In this document: piece by piece, positions 19,557 to 28,062 of the stretch | How the letters are laid out: each line of letters begins with the position of its first letter | Numbering within the stretch: the stretch's first letter is position 1 | DNA from: Pseudomonadota bacterium | GTDB taxonomy: Bacteria > Pseudomonadota > Gammaproteobacteria > Xanthomonadales > Xanthomonadaceae | Assembly: GCA_963205495.1 (NCBI GenBank) | Contig: CAUJIN010000071.1 | Span: 1-34,624, forward strand | Length of the DNA stretch: 34,624 nt | Direction: 5' to 3' | Notes under the pieces: model-generated | Databases searched by the model: none | What the model saw: the letters and a program-made list of their open reading frames with translations, nothing else | What the model was told of the DNA's origin: nothing | Translations under genes and position numbers: made by a program

Positions 19557-22082
19557 TCAATCCGCCACCGCGGCCTCAAGCTCGTGGCGCATTGGCTCCA
19601 GGCGGCGAAGATAGGGCTCCCCGGGCTTACCGGCGACACTGAAGTATTCGGCTGAACGGGCCAGGTCTTCCCGCGCCCGGTCCGGGCGGCGCTGTTCGAT
19701 CCGCGCCTTGGCTCGGACCCGGTACACGGTCCCGATCAGGATCGGATCGGAAGCAAAATCGGCCAGGGCGATGGCGAGCGCCTCGTCAAGCAGAGGGTCT
19801 GTCGCATCGGCGCGCCCGGTGCTGGCCCAGGCTTCCGCGGTGGCGGCGCGCAGCGCGACCGCGAGGCGGCTGCGCTCGCCGTCGCTGGCGCGGGCGATTC
19901 GCAGCGCCTCCTCGATCACCGGCGCGGCTTCGGCCGCCCGATCGCTGCGCATCAGCGCAATGCCGTAGTTGTTGAGCGCGGTCGCCAGCTTCGGGGTTTC
20001 ACCGTACAGCGCCCGGGTCAGCTCGGCCACGCGGCGAAAGTCCGCAGCCCCCTGCTCGATCCGGCCGGCCACCAGGGCGATGTTGGCGCGCGCGTTGAGG
20101 GCCGCCATGCCGCCGTCGGTATCGTCCAGGTTGAGCTGCTCGTAAACGCGAAATCCTTCGCTTGCCGCCGCGTCGGCCTCGTCCAGCCGCCCGACCTGCA
20201 TCAGCGCGATGGCCAGGCTCACGTATTGCGCTCCCGCTTGGGCATCCTGCCGTCCGAGGAGCTTCTCGCGCTCGGCGATGGCGTCACGCAAGGTGGCCAA
20301 GGACTCGTCGATCTGACCCTGGGCGCGCTCCAGGCGAGACTGGGCAAGCCGACTTTCGTTGAGCAGAGTCTTTTGCACCACGCCCTCGGAAATCTGCCAG
20401 TGCGCCTGCGCCTGATCCAGCAGCGACTGCGCGCGCTCCAGATTGCCGCGCACCAGATCGGCCTGGGCAAGGTTGTAGCGCGCGTGCGCCAGCACCGTCG
20501 GGTTGCCTTCGATGCCGGGCCATTCGAGCAGCCGTTCCAGCAGGGGCACTGCGCCCTGCACATCGGCCAGCTGCAGGTAGAGATCGCTCAGCATCAGCGC
20601 GGTTTCCTGCCCCGCCTGCGGCTGATCGGCGAACCGCTCGAACAGCCGATCCGTGCCCTTGCGGAACACTTCCCGCACGTCGACCTTTGCGTTTTCGGGT
20701 GCCGCGGCATCGCGGAACATCAGCATCAGATATTGGCGCATTCCCTCGGACCGGCGCACTTCGGCCAGGGCCTCGTCGCGCTGCACGCGTGTTTCTCGCA
20801 CCTGCCACAGCGTCGCGGCGAGTCCTGCGGTCAAGGCCAGCGCGGCCAGTGAGGCAAAACCCACCGCAACGCGGTTTCTCCCGACGAACTTGCGCAGCCG
20901 GTACCCTGCTGAATTTCCGGAAACGCGCACCGGTGCGCCGCGCAGCCACGCCGAAAGGTCGTCGGAAAACGCCTGCACGCTGCCATAGCGGCGTTCGGGC
21001 TCCTTCGCCAACGCCTTGTCGAGAATGCGGGAAAGATCGCCGCGCACCGCCTTGCGGTAGGCCGAAAGATGGGTGGTGCGCCGCGCCAGACGCAGCGCCT
21101 CATCCTCCCCCATGCCGCCTTGTAGCGCGTCCGGAACGGAGCGTGAGATGGCCTGGGTGAGCGGCTGGGGCGGAAGTTCCCGCACCTGACGCTGGGCATC
21201 GTCCAGGTCGCCGGAGCGGATCGGCTGGGGCAAGACGCCGCAGACGAGAACATAGGCCATCACCCCAAGTGCATAGACATCGGTCGCGACCCCGGCACTT
21301 TCGCCTGCGAACTGTTCGGGCGCGGCGTATTCGGGGGTGAACGTGCCGCGGCTGCCGGCGCGGGTGATCGTGGCATCGGTCTCCTCGCTGTCGAGCAGGC
21401 GCGCGATGCCGAAGTCCAGAAGCCGCACCTGGCCGTTCTCGTCGACCAGCACGTTGCCGGGCTTGAGGTCGCGGTGCAGCACGAGCTGCCCGTGCGCATA
21501 CTGCACCGTAGCTCAGACCTCGAGCATCAGGCGCATGCGTTCGGATAGATCGAGGCGATGGCGATCGCACCAGGCGGTGATCGGCTCCCCGCGCAAGAAT
21601 TCGAGGGCGAACCACGGGCGCCCATCGGGTGCGCTGCCACCATCGATCAGGCGCGCGATGCTCGGATGATTCAGGCGCGCGAGGATACGACGTTCGCGCA
21701 GGAACCGCGCCTGGATGTCGTCGAAGTCGAAGCCGCGCCGGATCAGCTTGATCGCCACTTCCTGACGGAAATCCCCGCCCTCGCGCTCGCCGCGGTACAC
21801 CACGCCCATCCCGCCGCGGCCGATGCGTTCGCGCACCAGAAACGGCCCGAGATGCGTGCCGATCAGGCGGTCGGCGGCGGCCGATTCGACCGCGTTCGAA
21901 CCCCATCCCTGCTCCGAATCCCGCTCTTCCGCCAGCATGTGGTCGAGCAGCGCCGTGGCCTGCGCGTGCAGCGCGGAATCGCCATTGCAGCGCGCGACAA
22001 GCAGCGCCGCGCGTGCGTCCGGTTCCTGATCCATGACTTCGCGCGCGATGCACAGCGCGGAAATTGCCCCGACCTCGGCCAC
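19557..22082 (-). pseudogene. Ser/Thr protein kinase with membrane segment and TPR-like C-terminal region, interrupted by in-frame TGA
   Basis: An 841-codon frame. The kinase domain has GRGGMGVVYRG (ATP loop), VAIKLIRRG (Lys), HRDLKPGN (catalytic loop), DFG and TPEYAAPEQ. A membrane segment follows near codons 400-425 (FASLAALALTAGLAATLW), then about 400 residues of TPR-like helical repeats. A TGA at 21515-21513 splits it: the frame reads LEV-stop-ATVQYAHGQL, and relatives normally have Cys in this VCAAVQYAH-type segment, so a single TGC-to-TGA change explains it. Both halves remain open in the same frame with no other lesion. A GTG at 21506 could restart, but without a ribosome binding site and lacking the ATP loop. 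The GTG start at 22082 overlaps the end of the sigma factor fragment with GGAGG upstream, so the two were translationally coupled. Recent inactivation or a sequencing error are the likely explanations. Confidence 0.85.
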
Positions 22083-22083
22083 G

Positions 22084-22365
22084 CTAGGCCTCCAGCTGCC
22101 CGCGCAGCCAGACGCGCGCGGCGATGAGGTCCCGATGCACGGACTTTTTCGTCACGCCCAGCAGTACGCCGATTTCCTCGAGGCTCAGCCCGACGAAGTA
22201 GTGCAGCTCCACCGCCCGGGCCATGCGCGGGGCGTCGGTTTCCAGCACATCGAGGGCGGCATCCAGTTCCAGCAGGTTGGTTCCGGCCGGGATCGGCAGG
22301 TCGAGCGAATCCTCCATGTCATCGCGCAGCCACGTGCCGCCGCGCTTGTCGGCCGCGGCCGCGCC
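22084..22365 (-). pseudogene. ECF-type sigma factor, N-terminally truncated (sigma region 4 remnant)
   Basis: Codons up to the TAG at 22086-22084 encode a sigma region 4: LLELDAALDVLETDAPRMARAVELHYFVGLSLEEIGVLLGVTKKSVHRDLIAARVWLRGQL, with the helix-turn-helix LSLEEIGVLLGVTKKSVHRDL. Similarity extends upstream to about AADKRGG near 22365 and then stops. Region 2, which binds core polymerase and the -10 element, is absent. The upstream DNA belongs to the secreted-protein gene in another frame. ECF factors paired with Ser/Thr kinases (for example EcfK with PknS in Xanthomonas citri) are activated by phosphorylation, and this looked like such a pair. The first in-frame ATG (22317) gives a 77-residue remnant that is unlikely to work as a sigma factor. 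Confidence 0.8.
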
Positions 22366-23111
22366 GCAATGTCCACCGGCTCCACAAACGGATCGCCCTG
22401 GGGCGGTGGAAAGTCCGTGTCACTGATGTGGGAAAAGCCGCCGTCGGAAGCGATCGCCCAGCGCGCCACGCGGAACCCTGCGTTGCCGTATGCGCCGTTG
22501 CGCGCCAGAATCACGATCCGGCCTCCGCAGATGTCGAAGGCTACCGCGCCCTGTTCCGCCAGCCCGGGAAACTCCTGACTGAACCAGCCGCAGTCGGCAC
22601 CGGTGAAGGTGAAGCAACGCACCAGCGGAACGTGGAACGCGGCGGAGGTTCTGGCGGTCAGGAGCACGTAGATTCGCCCCTCGTACACCTTGAGATCGAC
22701 CACATCCACCAGTTCGCTGGCGCCCTGCAGGCTGTTCGGATAGACGATGTAGGCACCGCCGCCGCTGAACATCGGCGGCACATCCGCCCACGGCACGACG
22801 GCACCCGACGGGCTGCGCTGCAGCAGCAGCGCCTGCAGCGGGACGAAGGCGCCGCTGCCGCGACTGAGGGTCACCGTGTTGCCGTTGCCCAGCGTCGCCA
22901 GCTTCACGCCGACATGGTTGTCCAGGAAGGCTTCGGCGGCATGGCCCGAATCACCCCAGTCCGTATCGACGCGCAGGTCCTCGACGGCCGCCGCCGCGCC
23001 GGACACCGCGCCCCAGGCCAACAGCAGGCCGCCCAGCGCGCGCCTGCACCAGCGTGCCAGGCCGCCGCGGCCTGAATCGCGCATCCCACGAAAAACCCGT
23101 CGCATCGTCAT
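22185..23111 (-). pseudogene. Secreted protein of unknown function, C-terminally truncated by fusion into the sigma factor gene
   Basis: A frame of 308 codons starting at ATG 23111, with GGGAG 6 bases upstream. The N terminus has a long basic region and a hydrophobic core (ALGGLLLAWGAVSGAAAA), a signal peptide cleaved near residue 42. The mature part is rich in short beta-strand-like segments (VKLATLGNGNTVTL, LKVYEGRIYVLLTART, GGRIVILARNGAYG, FRVARWAIASDGGFS), resembling a beta-propeller or delta-60-type repeat protein; I do not recognise the family firmly. Authentic sequence ends near FVEPVDIA at about 22360. The last 60 codons read the sigma factor gene out of frame (Trp/Arg/Pro-rich), so the C terminus has been lost. 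It may have been co-regulated with the adjacent sigma-kinase pair. Confidence 0.6.
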
Positions 23112-23276
23112 CTCTGTCTCCCTGAAGTCGAAGGAAAAACCTCGCATTGGCGGGGGAAACGAGGAAAATGGCCCGGCATGGATATCGGCGCGGTCGAGTT
23201 CGGGCGCGATGCCGCATGTCATCGGGCAACGGCATTTCCCGTATCCCAATCACACGCCTTCACGGAGCGCCTCGCC

Positions 23277-25229
23277 ATGAACCACGCACCCCTGCTTGCA
23301 TCGGCCCTGTCGCTGCTGATCGGTTTCCTTTCTGCGGATGCGAACGCCCAGTACAACGCCGAGACCCGCACCCTGTCGGTGGACGGCAACACGCGCAGCT
23401 TCCTGCTTGCACGGCCCGCATCGATGCCGCCGGGGGCGCTGCCGCTGGTGATCTCGCTGCACGGCGACGGTGGCAACAGTGCCGGGATGCGCAGCGCCCT
23501 GCCGCTGGAGACCGCCGCAACGCAAGCCAGCGGCAAAGCCGTGTTCGTGTACCCGAAATCGAAGGATGGCGCGTTCGAGTACTGGAGCAGCGCCGGCCGC
23601 GCGCACGAGGGCCAGTTCGTGCAGCAGATCATCGCCGCGCTGCACGCGGAACTGGGCATCGACATGACTCGCGTCTATCTGGTGGGCTTCAGCGGCGGCG
23701 CCACGATGGCCAATGCGCTGGGGTGCCGGCTCGGGCGCAGCGTGATCCGCGGTCTCGGCATCCATTCGGGCACGCTGTACCCGGTGGACGGCGACTTCGG
23801 CTACACCGGCAACGGCGGCGTGGACTGCGCGCTGCCGCCGGCCATCCTGGTCTGGGGAAAAAACGACAATACCGGCGGGGTTTCCTATGCCGACGGACAG
23901 GCGGTGCTGGAGAACTACAAGGCCACGCACAGCTGTTCGAACACCAGCACGGCCTTTTCACCCAGCCCGTGCGTTGCCTTCAATGGCTGTACCCGCCGGG
24001 TGAACTGGTGCGCGGTGGATGGGCTGGGGCACGCGATCTGGGGCGGAGGCACGGCGGCGGCACAGAGCGCCGCCACGGCGATCTGGAACTTCATCGCGGG
24101 CGATGCGCCGGCGCAGGCGCAACCGCTGTTCGGCGACGGTTTCGAGGGCGGCACATCGGCGTCGAACCGCTGGGTGATGGGCTATTACGTGGGCTATGAG
24201 AGCAGCCTGCAAACCCCGGCACAGATCGACTTCAGCGGGCTGACGCATCTGATGATCGGGCGCATCATTCCCAACGCCGACGCCACGCTTTCCACGCATT
24301 TCGACATCGATGCAGTGAACGGGCCGATCTGGGCGCAGCAGGCGGTGAATGCCGCGCACGCCGCCTCGCGCAAGGCGGCGCTGATGGTGGGCGGCGCGGG
24401 CGAGATCGACGGCTGGCGCAGCGCGGCGACGCCGGCCCAACGCGCGATGTTCGTGACCAACCTGCTCGCCGTGGTGGACCAGTTCGGTGCCGACGGTCTG
24501 GACATCGACTGGGAACCCATCGAAACCCAGGACCACGCCAACCTCCTCGCCCTGGCCCAGGCGCTGCGCGCGGCGCGTCCGGGCCTCGTGCTGACCCTGC
24601 CGGTGGAGTGGATCAACACCAACCTGGAGTGGAACCCGCGCCCTGCCGGCGAAGCCGCCTTCCTGCAGGCCATCGCGCCTTCGCTGGATCGGATCAACGT
24701 GATGACCTATGACATGGCTGCGGCCTACGAGGGCTGGAACAGCTGGTTTTCCTCGCCATTCAATGGACACATGGCCAGCACTCCCAGTTCGGTGTCTTCC
24801 AGCATGCAGTACTACCTGGATGCCGGCGTACCGGCCGCCAGGCTGGGGATGGGCTTCGGCTTTTTCGGCAACTGCTTCCGCGGCGTGGAGTGGCCGCGCA
24901 TGGCGGTGACCGGAACCAACCTCATCGCGAGCGATGGCGCGATGAGCTACCGCAACATCCTGGCCAGCTATCGCCCCCAGATGACCCTGGAATACGATCC
25001 GGTGAGCGCGGTATTCCTGCATTCACCTGCGCAGGTCGGGCCGATGGGCTGCAACCTGGTGACGTATGAAGATCCACTCGTCTCCACGCCCGTCAAGGCC
25101 GGCAACGCGCGCAATTCCGGCTACGGCGCAGCCATCCTCTGGACGATCAGTCAGGGATACCTGCCTTCCGAGCCCGCCGGCCAGCGCGACCCGCTGCTGA
25201 CTGCGATCAAACAGTCCTATCTGCAATAG
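23277..25229 (+). CDS. Secreted two-domain hydrolase: PHB-depolymerase/feruloyl-esterase-like domain fused to GH18 chitinase domain
   Basis: A 650-residue exported protein. Signal peptide 1-24 (MNHAPLLASALSLLIGFLSA then DANAQ). Domain 1 (about 25-280) is an alpha/beta hydrolase of the poly(3-hydroxybutyrate) depolymerase / LpqC / feruloyl-esterase group: LVISLHGDGGN (oxyanion loop), nucleophile motif GFSGGATMA (near 138-142), and a late GLGHAIWGGG that would supply the His. A linker PLFGDGFEGG (about 283-292) is of a kind common between domains of exported Xanthomonadales proteins. Domain 2 (about 300-650) is a GH18 barrel with the catalytic signature DGLDIDWEP (near 407-415, acid Glu in DWE) and MTYDMA. 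GH18 enzymes cleave chitin or related GlcNAc polymers. The esterase could remove acetyl or acyl groups from the same polymer (inference). Start ATG 23277 has GGAG about 10 bases upstream. It is a single gene, divergent from the truncated secreted-protein gene. Confidence 0.9.
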   Translation: MNHAPLLASALSLLIGFLSADANAQYNAETRTLSVDGNTRSFLLARPASMPPGALPLVISLHGDGGNSAGMRSALPLETAATQASGKAVFVYPKSKDGAFEYWSSAGRAHEGQFVQQIIAALHAELGIDMTRVYLVGFSGGATMANALGCRLGRSVIRGLGIHSGTLYPVDGDFGYTGNGGVDCALPPAILVWGKNDNTGGVSYADGQAVLENYKATHSCSNTSTAFSPSPCVAFNGCTRRVNWCAVDGLGHAIWGGGTAAAQSAATAIWNFIAGDAPAQAQPLFGDGFEGGTSASNRWVMGYYVGYESSLQTPAQIDFSGLTHLMIGRIIPNADATLSTHFDIDAVNGPIWAQQAVNAAHAASRKAALMVGGAGEIDGWRSAATPAQRAMFVTNLLAVVDQFGADGLDIDWEPIETQDHANLLALAQALRAARPGLVLTLPVEWINTNLEWNPRPAGEAAFLQAIAPSLDRINVMTYDMAAAYEGWNSWFSSPFNGHMASTPSSVSSSMQYYLDAGVPAARLGMGFGFFGNCFRGVEWPRMAVTGTNLIASDGAMSYRNILASYRPQMTLEYDPVSAVFLHSPAQVGPMGCNLVTYEDPLVSTPVKAGNARNSGYGAAILWTISQGYLPSEPAGQRDPLLTAIKQSYLQ

Positions 25230-25268
25230 CGCCCCACACTGGGTGCAGGCGTCTTCGCCCCGCCTCGA

Positions 25269-25568
25269 TCAGGGCAGCACGCGTCGGAAGGGAAACACTT
25301 CCACTTCGCGATACACGCCGCAGAGGCGGTAAGGGTCTTCGTCGGCCCAGGTTCGGGCGTCGTCCAGGCTCGCGAACTCGGCCACGATCAGGCTGCCGGA
25401 AAAACCGGCCGGGCCGGGGTCTTCCGCGTCGATGGCCGGCAGCGGTCCGGCCAGCAGCAGCCGTCCCTCGTCGCGCAGATAGTGCAGGCGAGCCAGATGC
25501 GCCGGTCTTGCCGCAAGCCGCGCTTCCAGCGTGTCCGGCGCATCGCGCGCCAGCAGTGCATACCACAT
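25269..25568 (-). CDS. YciI-family protein
   Basis: A 99-residue cytoplasmic protein of the YciI (ferredoxin-like alpha-beta dimer) family: MWYALLARDAPDTLEAR at the start, HLARLHYLRDEGRLLLAGPL in the middle with the conserved His, then GSLIVAEFASLDDARTWADEDPY, and YREVEVFPFRRVLP at the end. The length matches E. coli YciI (98 residues). The biochemical function of the family is unsettled. The ATG at 25568 is preceded by GGAG and GGAAAG. It is divergent, with 66 bases between starts, from the YciO-family gene; yciI and yciO neighbours beside scpAB-rluB recur in Gammaproteobacteria. Confidence 0.9.
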   Translation of the reverse strand: MWYALLARDAPDTLEARLAARPAHLARLHYLRDEGRLLLAGPLPAIDAEDPGPAGFSGSLIVAEFASLDDARTWADEDPYRLCGVYREVEVFPFRRVLP

Positions 25569-25634
25569 GATGCTTTCCGCTCCGACCCGAACGGCGGCAT
25601 GATAGGAGCCTGTCCCGGCTTGATCCAGCGCGTA

Positions 25635-26252
25635 ATGAACGATCGTCTCGAAGTCCACCCGGTCAATCCGCAGCCCCGCGCGATCCAGCGTGCGGCTCGA
25701 TGCATTGCCGACGCCGGGCTGATCGTCGCTCCCACCGATGCCGGCTATTCCTTCATGTGGGGCATCGAGGCGCTGGACGCCGAACACCGCATCCAGCGCC
25801 TGCGGGCGCTGGACACGAAGCACCCTTTCACCGTACTCTGTAGCACGATCAGCCAGATCGGAAGTCTTGCCAAGCTCGACGACCGCGCCTTCCGCATCAT
25901 CAAGTCGCTGACCCCCGGACCGATCACCTTCATCCTGCCGGCCGGCGCGGACCTTCCACGCCGTCTCAAGCAGACCAAGCGCCGCGCCATCGGGTGCCGC
26001 ATCCCGGACAACGCCGTGACGCGCGCGCTGCTGGACACCGTGGGATCACCGTTGCTGACCACCAGTCTCGTGCTGCCTGACGAACCGTTGGACAACCACG
26101 AGGCCGAAGCGGTGGCCGAAGGTTCTCTGCGCCATGTGGACCTGATGCTCGACGCCGGGGATTGCCCGCCCGGTCCGACCAGCGTCCTGGACTTGAGTGG
26201 CGACGAACCTGCGATCACGCGCCAGGGTTTTGTCGAACTGGAGCTGGACTGA
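25635..26252 (+). CDS. YciO/YrdC/Sua5-family protein (L-threonylcarbamoyladenylate synthase-like)
   Basis: A 205-residue cytoplasmic protein with the YrdC fold: RAARCIADAGLIVAPTDAGYSF (nucleotide/bicarbonate pocket), IQRLRALDTKHPFTVLC, LTPGPITFILPA, IGCRIPDNAVTRALLD, and the closing PTSVLDLSGDEPAITRQG. The shorter length without a Sua5 domain and the sequence style match YciO rather than TsaC, the enzyme feeding tRNA t6A synthesis; YciO's role is less certain. Start is the ATG at 25635, where homology begins. In E. coli yciO lies close to rluB, and here it precedes scpA-scpB-rluB on the same strand. Confidence 0.9.
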   Translation: MNDRLEVHPVNPQPRAIQRAARCIADAGLIVAPTDAGYSFMWGIEALDAEHRIQRLRALDTKHPFTVLCSTISQIGSLAKLDDRAFRIIKSLTPGPITFILPAGADLPRRLKQTKRRAIGCRIPDNAVTRALLDTVGSPLLTTSLVLPDEPLDNHEAEAVAEGSLRHVDLMLDAGDCPPGPTSVLDLSGDEPAITRQGFVELELD

Positions 26253-26317
26253 CCGCGATAAGCGGTTGATCGTACCCGTCATGCCGCGCCAGGGGGCGTC
26301 GGCATTTGCGCTTCAAC

Positions 26318-26347
26318 TTGGTCGAACTGCACGGCAACGGCTGTAAT
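26318..26347 (+). promoter_or_regulatory. Candidate promoter of scpA-scpB-rluB
   Basis: TTGGTC (26318-26323) and TGTAAT (26342-26347) are 18 bases apart in the 147-base gap between the YciO-family gene and scpA. The -10 matches the sigma-70 consensus at five of six positions. It predicts transcription starting about 45 bases before the scpA ATG. Confidence 0.4.
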
Positions 26348-26399
26348 CGACGATCAATCTCCCGCTATTTACAGGCAGGTCGCAAGACCGGATTGCCGC

Positions 26400-27311
26400 A
26401 TGACCGAAACCTCGGCCGCACCGGCCACCCATCCAGCGATGGCACCCGTTCCGCAGCAGCAGGAAATGCCGCTGGCACTCGTGCTCGGCCAGCCGCTGCT
26501 GCAGATGCCGCAGGATCTCTACATTCCGCCGGACGCGCTGGAGGTGATCCTTGAGGCGTTCGAGGGGCCGCTGGATCTTCTGCTCTACCTGATCCGCCGC
26601 CAGAACCTCGACATCCTCGACATCCCCGTGGCCGAGATCACCCGGCAGTACGTCGAATACATCAGCGTGATGCAGGAACTGCGCTTCGAGCTGGCGGCCG
26701 AATACCTGCTGATGGCCGCGATCCTGGCCGAAATCAAGTCGCGCCTGCTGCTGCCGCGCCCGCCCTCGGCAGAAGGCGAGGAAGAGGATCCGCGCGCCGA
26801 TCTGGTGCGGCGTCTGCAGGAATACGAACGCTACAAGAAGGCCGCAGAGGACATCGACGCCCTGCCCCGCGTGGAGCGCGACACGGTGCCGGTGCACGCT
26901 TTCGTGCCGGAGCTGAAGATCGAGCGCGAACCGCCCGCGGTGGACATGCGCGAGCTGCTGGCGGCGCTGGTAGATGTCCTCAAGCGCGCCGAGCTGTTCA
27001 CCAGGCACGCCATCCGGCGCGAGGCGCTGAGCGTGCGCCAGCGCATGGGCCAGGTGCTCGACCTCATCGCCGACGGCCAGTTCCACGATTTCCGCTCGCT
27101 GTTCCAGCCTGAGGAAGGCCGGCTTGGCGTGGTGGTCACCTTCCTTTCGATCCTGGAGCTGGCCAAGGAGCGACTGGTCGAGATCGTGCAGGAGGCGCAG
27201 CTCGCGCCCATCTATCTTCGTTCTCTCGCGACCGATGCCCCCGCACACGCCGACGAAGAAGCACGCGTCGACGAACCCGACGGTGGCGAAGCCGCCACGC
27301 AGGAGGCATGA
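26400..27311 (+). CDS. scpA: Segregation and condensation protein A (kleisin)
   Basis: A 303-residue kleisin that bridges the two Smc heads and carries ScpB. The Smc-neck-binding N-terminal region starts at about 50 (VILEAFEGPLDLLLYLIRRQNLDILDIPVAEITRQY), followed by EYLLMAAILAEIKSRLLLPRP. The C-terminal winged helix lies near 215-290 (VRQRMGQVLDLIADGQFHDFRSLF, VVTFLSILELAKERLVEIVQ). An N-terminal extension of about 45 residues rich in Pro, Ala and Gln precedes the core. The ribosome binding site before ATG 26400 is weak. scpB starts 4 bases after the stop. Confidence 0.96.
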   Translation: MTETSAAPATHPAMAPVPQQQEMPLALVLGQPLLQMPQDLYIPPDALEVILEAFEGPLDLLLYLIRRQNLDILDIPVAEITRQYVEYISVMQELRFELAAEYLLMAAILAEIKSRLLLPRPPSAEGEEEDPRADLVRRLQEYERYKKAAEDIDALPRVERDTVPVHAFVPELKIEREPPAVDMRELLAALVDVLKRAELFTRHAIRREALSVRQRMGQVLDLIADGQFHDFRSLFQPEEGRLGVVVTFLSILELAKERLVEIVQEAQLAPIYLRSLATDAPAHADEEARVDEPDGGEAATQEA

Positions 27312-27315
27312 CCCG

Positions 27316-28062
27316 ATGGATCCGGCCCTGATCCGACGCATCGTGGAGGCGGCGCTGCTGGCCTCCAGCCAGCCGCTGACGCTGGCCGATCTGCAAAACC
27401 TTTTCTCCCTCGACGAGCCGCCGCCGGCCGGCGCGATCGAGTCGGCGCTCGAAGCTCTGCGCGAAGGCAGTGCCGAGCGCGGTGTGGAGCTGGTCGAGGT
27501 GGCCAGCGGCTTCCGCTTCCAGGTTCGCACCGAAGTACACCCGTGGGTGGCGCGGCTTTGGGCCGAGCGCCCGCAGCGCTACACCCGCGCGACGCTGGAA
27601 ACGCTCGCGCTGATCGCCTATCGGCAGCCCATCACGCGCGGCGAGATCGAGCAGATTCGCGGCGTGACGGTCAGCAGCAACATCATCAAGTCGCTGGAAG
27701 AGCGCGAGTGGATCCGCACCATCGGCCACCGCGACGTACCGGGTCGCCCCGCCCTGCTCGGCACCACCCGCGCCTTCCTCGACTACTTCAACCTCAAAAG
27801 CCTGGACGAGCTGCCGCCGCTGTCGGAGCTGCGCGACCTGGCCGAACTGGAGCCGCAGCTGCCGTTCGAACCCGAGCCTGCGGCCCCCGAACTTCCGCCC
27901 CCGGTTTTCCAGGACGCGACCGACGTGGTGATCGCCCCTGAAATCATCACCACGGCCGCGGTCGAGCTTCCCCATGACGGAGACGCCGAAGCCGTCCCCG
28001 TTGCCACCGATTCCCTCCCCATGGATGCGGCGGATGACGCCGCACCGGAGCACACTGCATGA
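27316..28062 (+). CDS. scpB: Segregation and condensation protein B
   Basis: A 248-residue winged-helix protein of the Smc-ScpAB condensin. The core (1-170) shows RRIVEAALLASSQPLTLADL, GFRFQVRTEVHPWVARLW, LETLALIAYRQPITRGEIEQIRGV and PGRPALLGTTRAFLDYFNLKSLDELPPL. A Pro/Glu/Ala-rich acidic tail (185-248) follows and looks disordered. The ATG at 27316 has a perfect AGGAGG (27301-27306) 9 bases upstream, located at the end of scpA. Its last codons overlap the rluB start by 4 bases (ATGA), indicating translational coupling. Confidence 0.96.
   Translation: MDPALIRRIVEAALLASSQPLTLADLQNLFSLDEPPPAGAIESALEALREGSAERGVELVEVASGFRFQVRTEVHPWVARLWAERPQRYTRATLETLALIAYRQPITRGEIEQIRGVTVSSNIIKSLEEREWIRTIGHRDVPGRPALLGTTRAFLDYFNLKSLDELPPLSELRDLAELEPQLPFEPEPAAPELPPPVFQDATDVVIAPEIITTAAVELPHDGDAEAVPVATDSLPMDAADDAAPEHTA

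Noticed and set aside
21513..21515. Selenocysteine codon in the kinase
   Set aside because: The TGA replaces a structural, not catalytic, Cys, and I could not make out a convincing SECIS hairpin just downstream. A neighbouring gene of the same module is also broken.
27136..28053. A 305-codon minus-strand frame opposite scpB
   Set aside because: It is a shadow frame without domains; scpB has a perfect ribosome binding site and conserved core.
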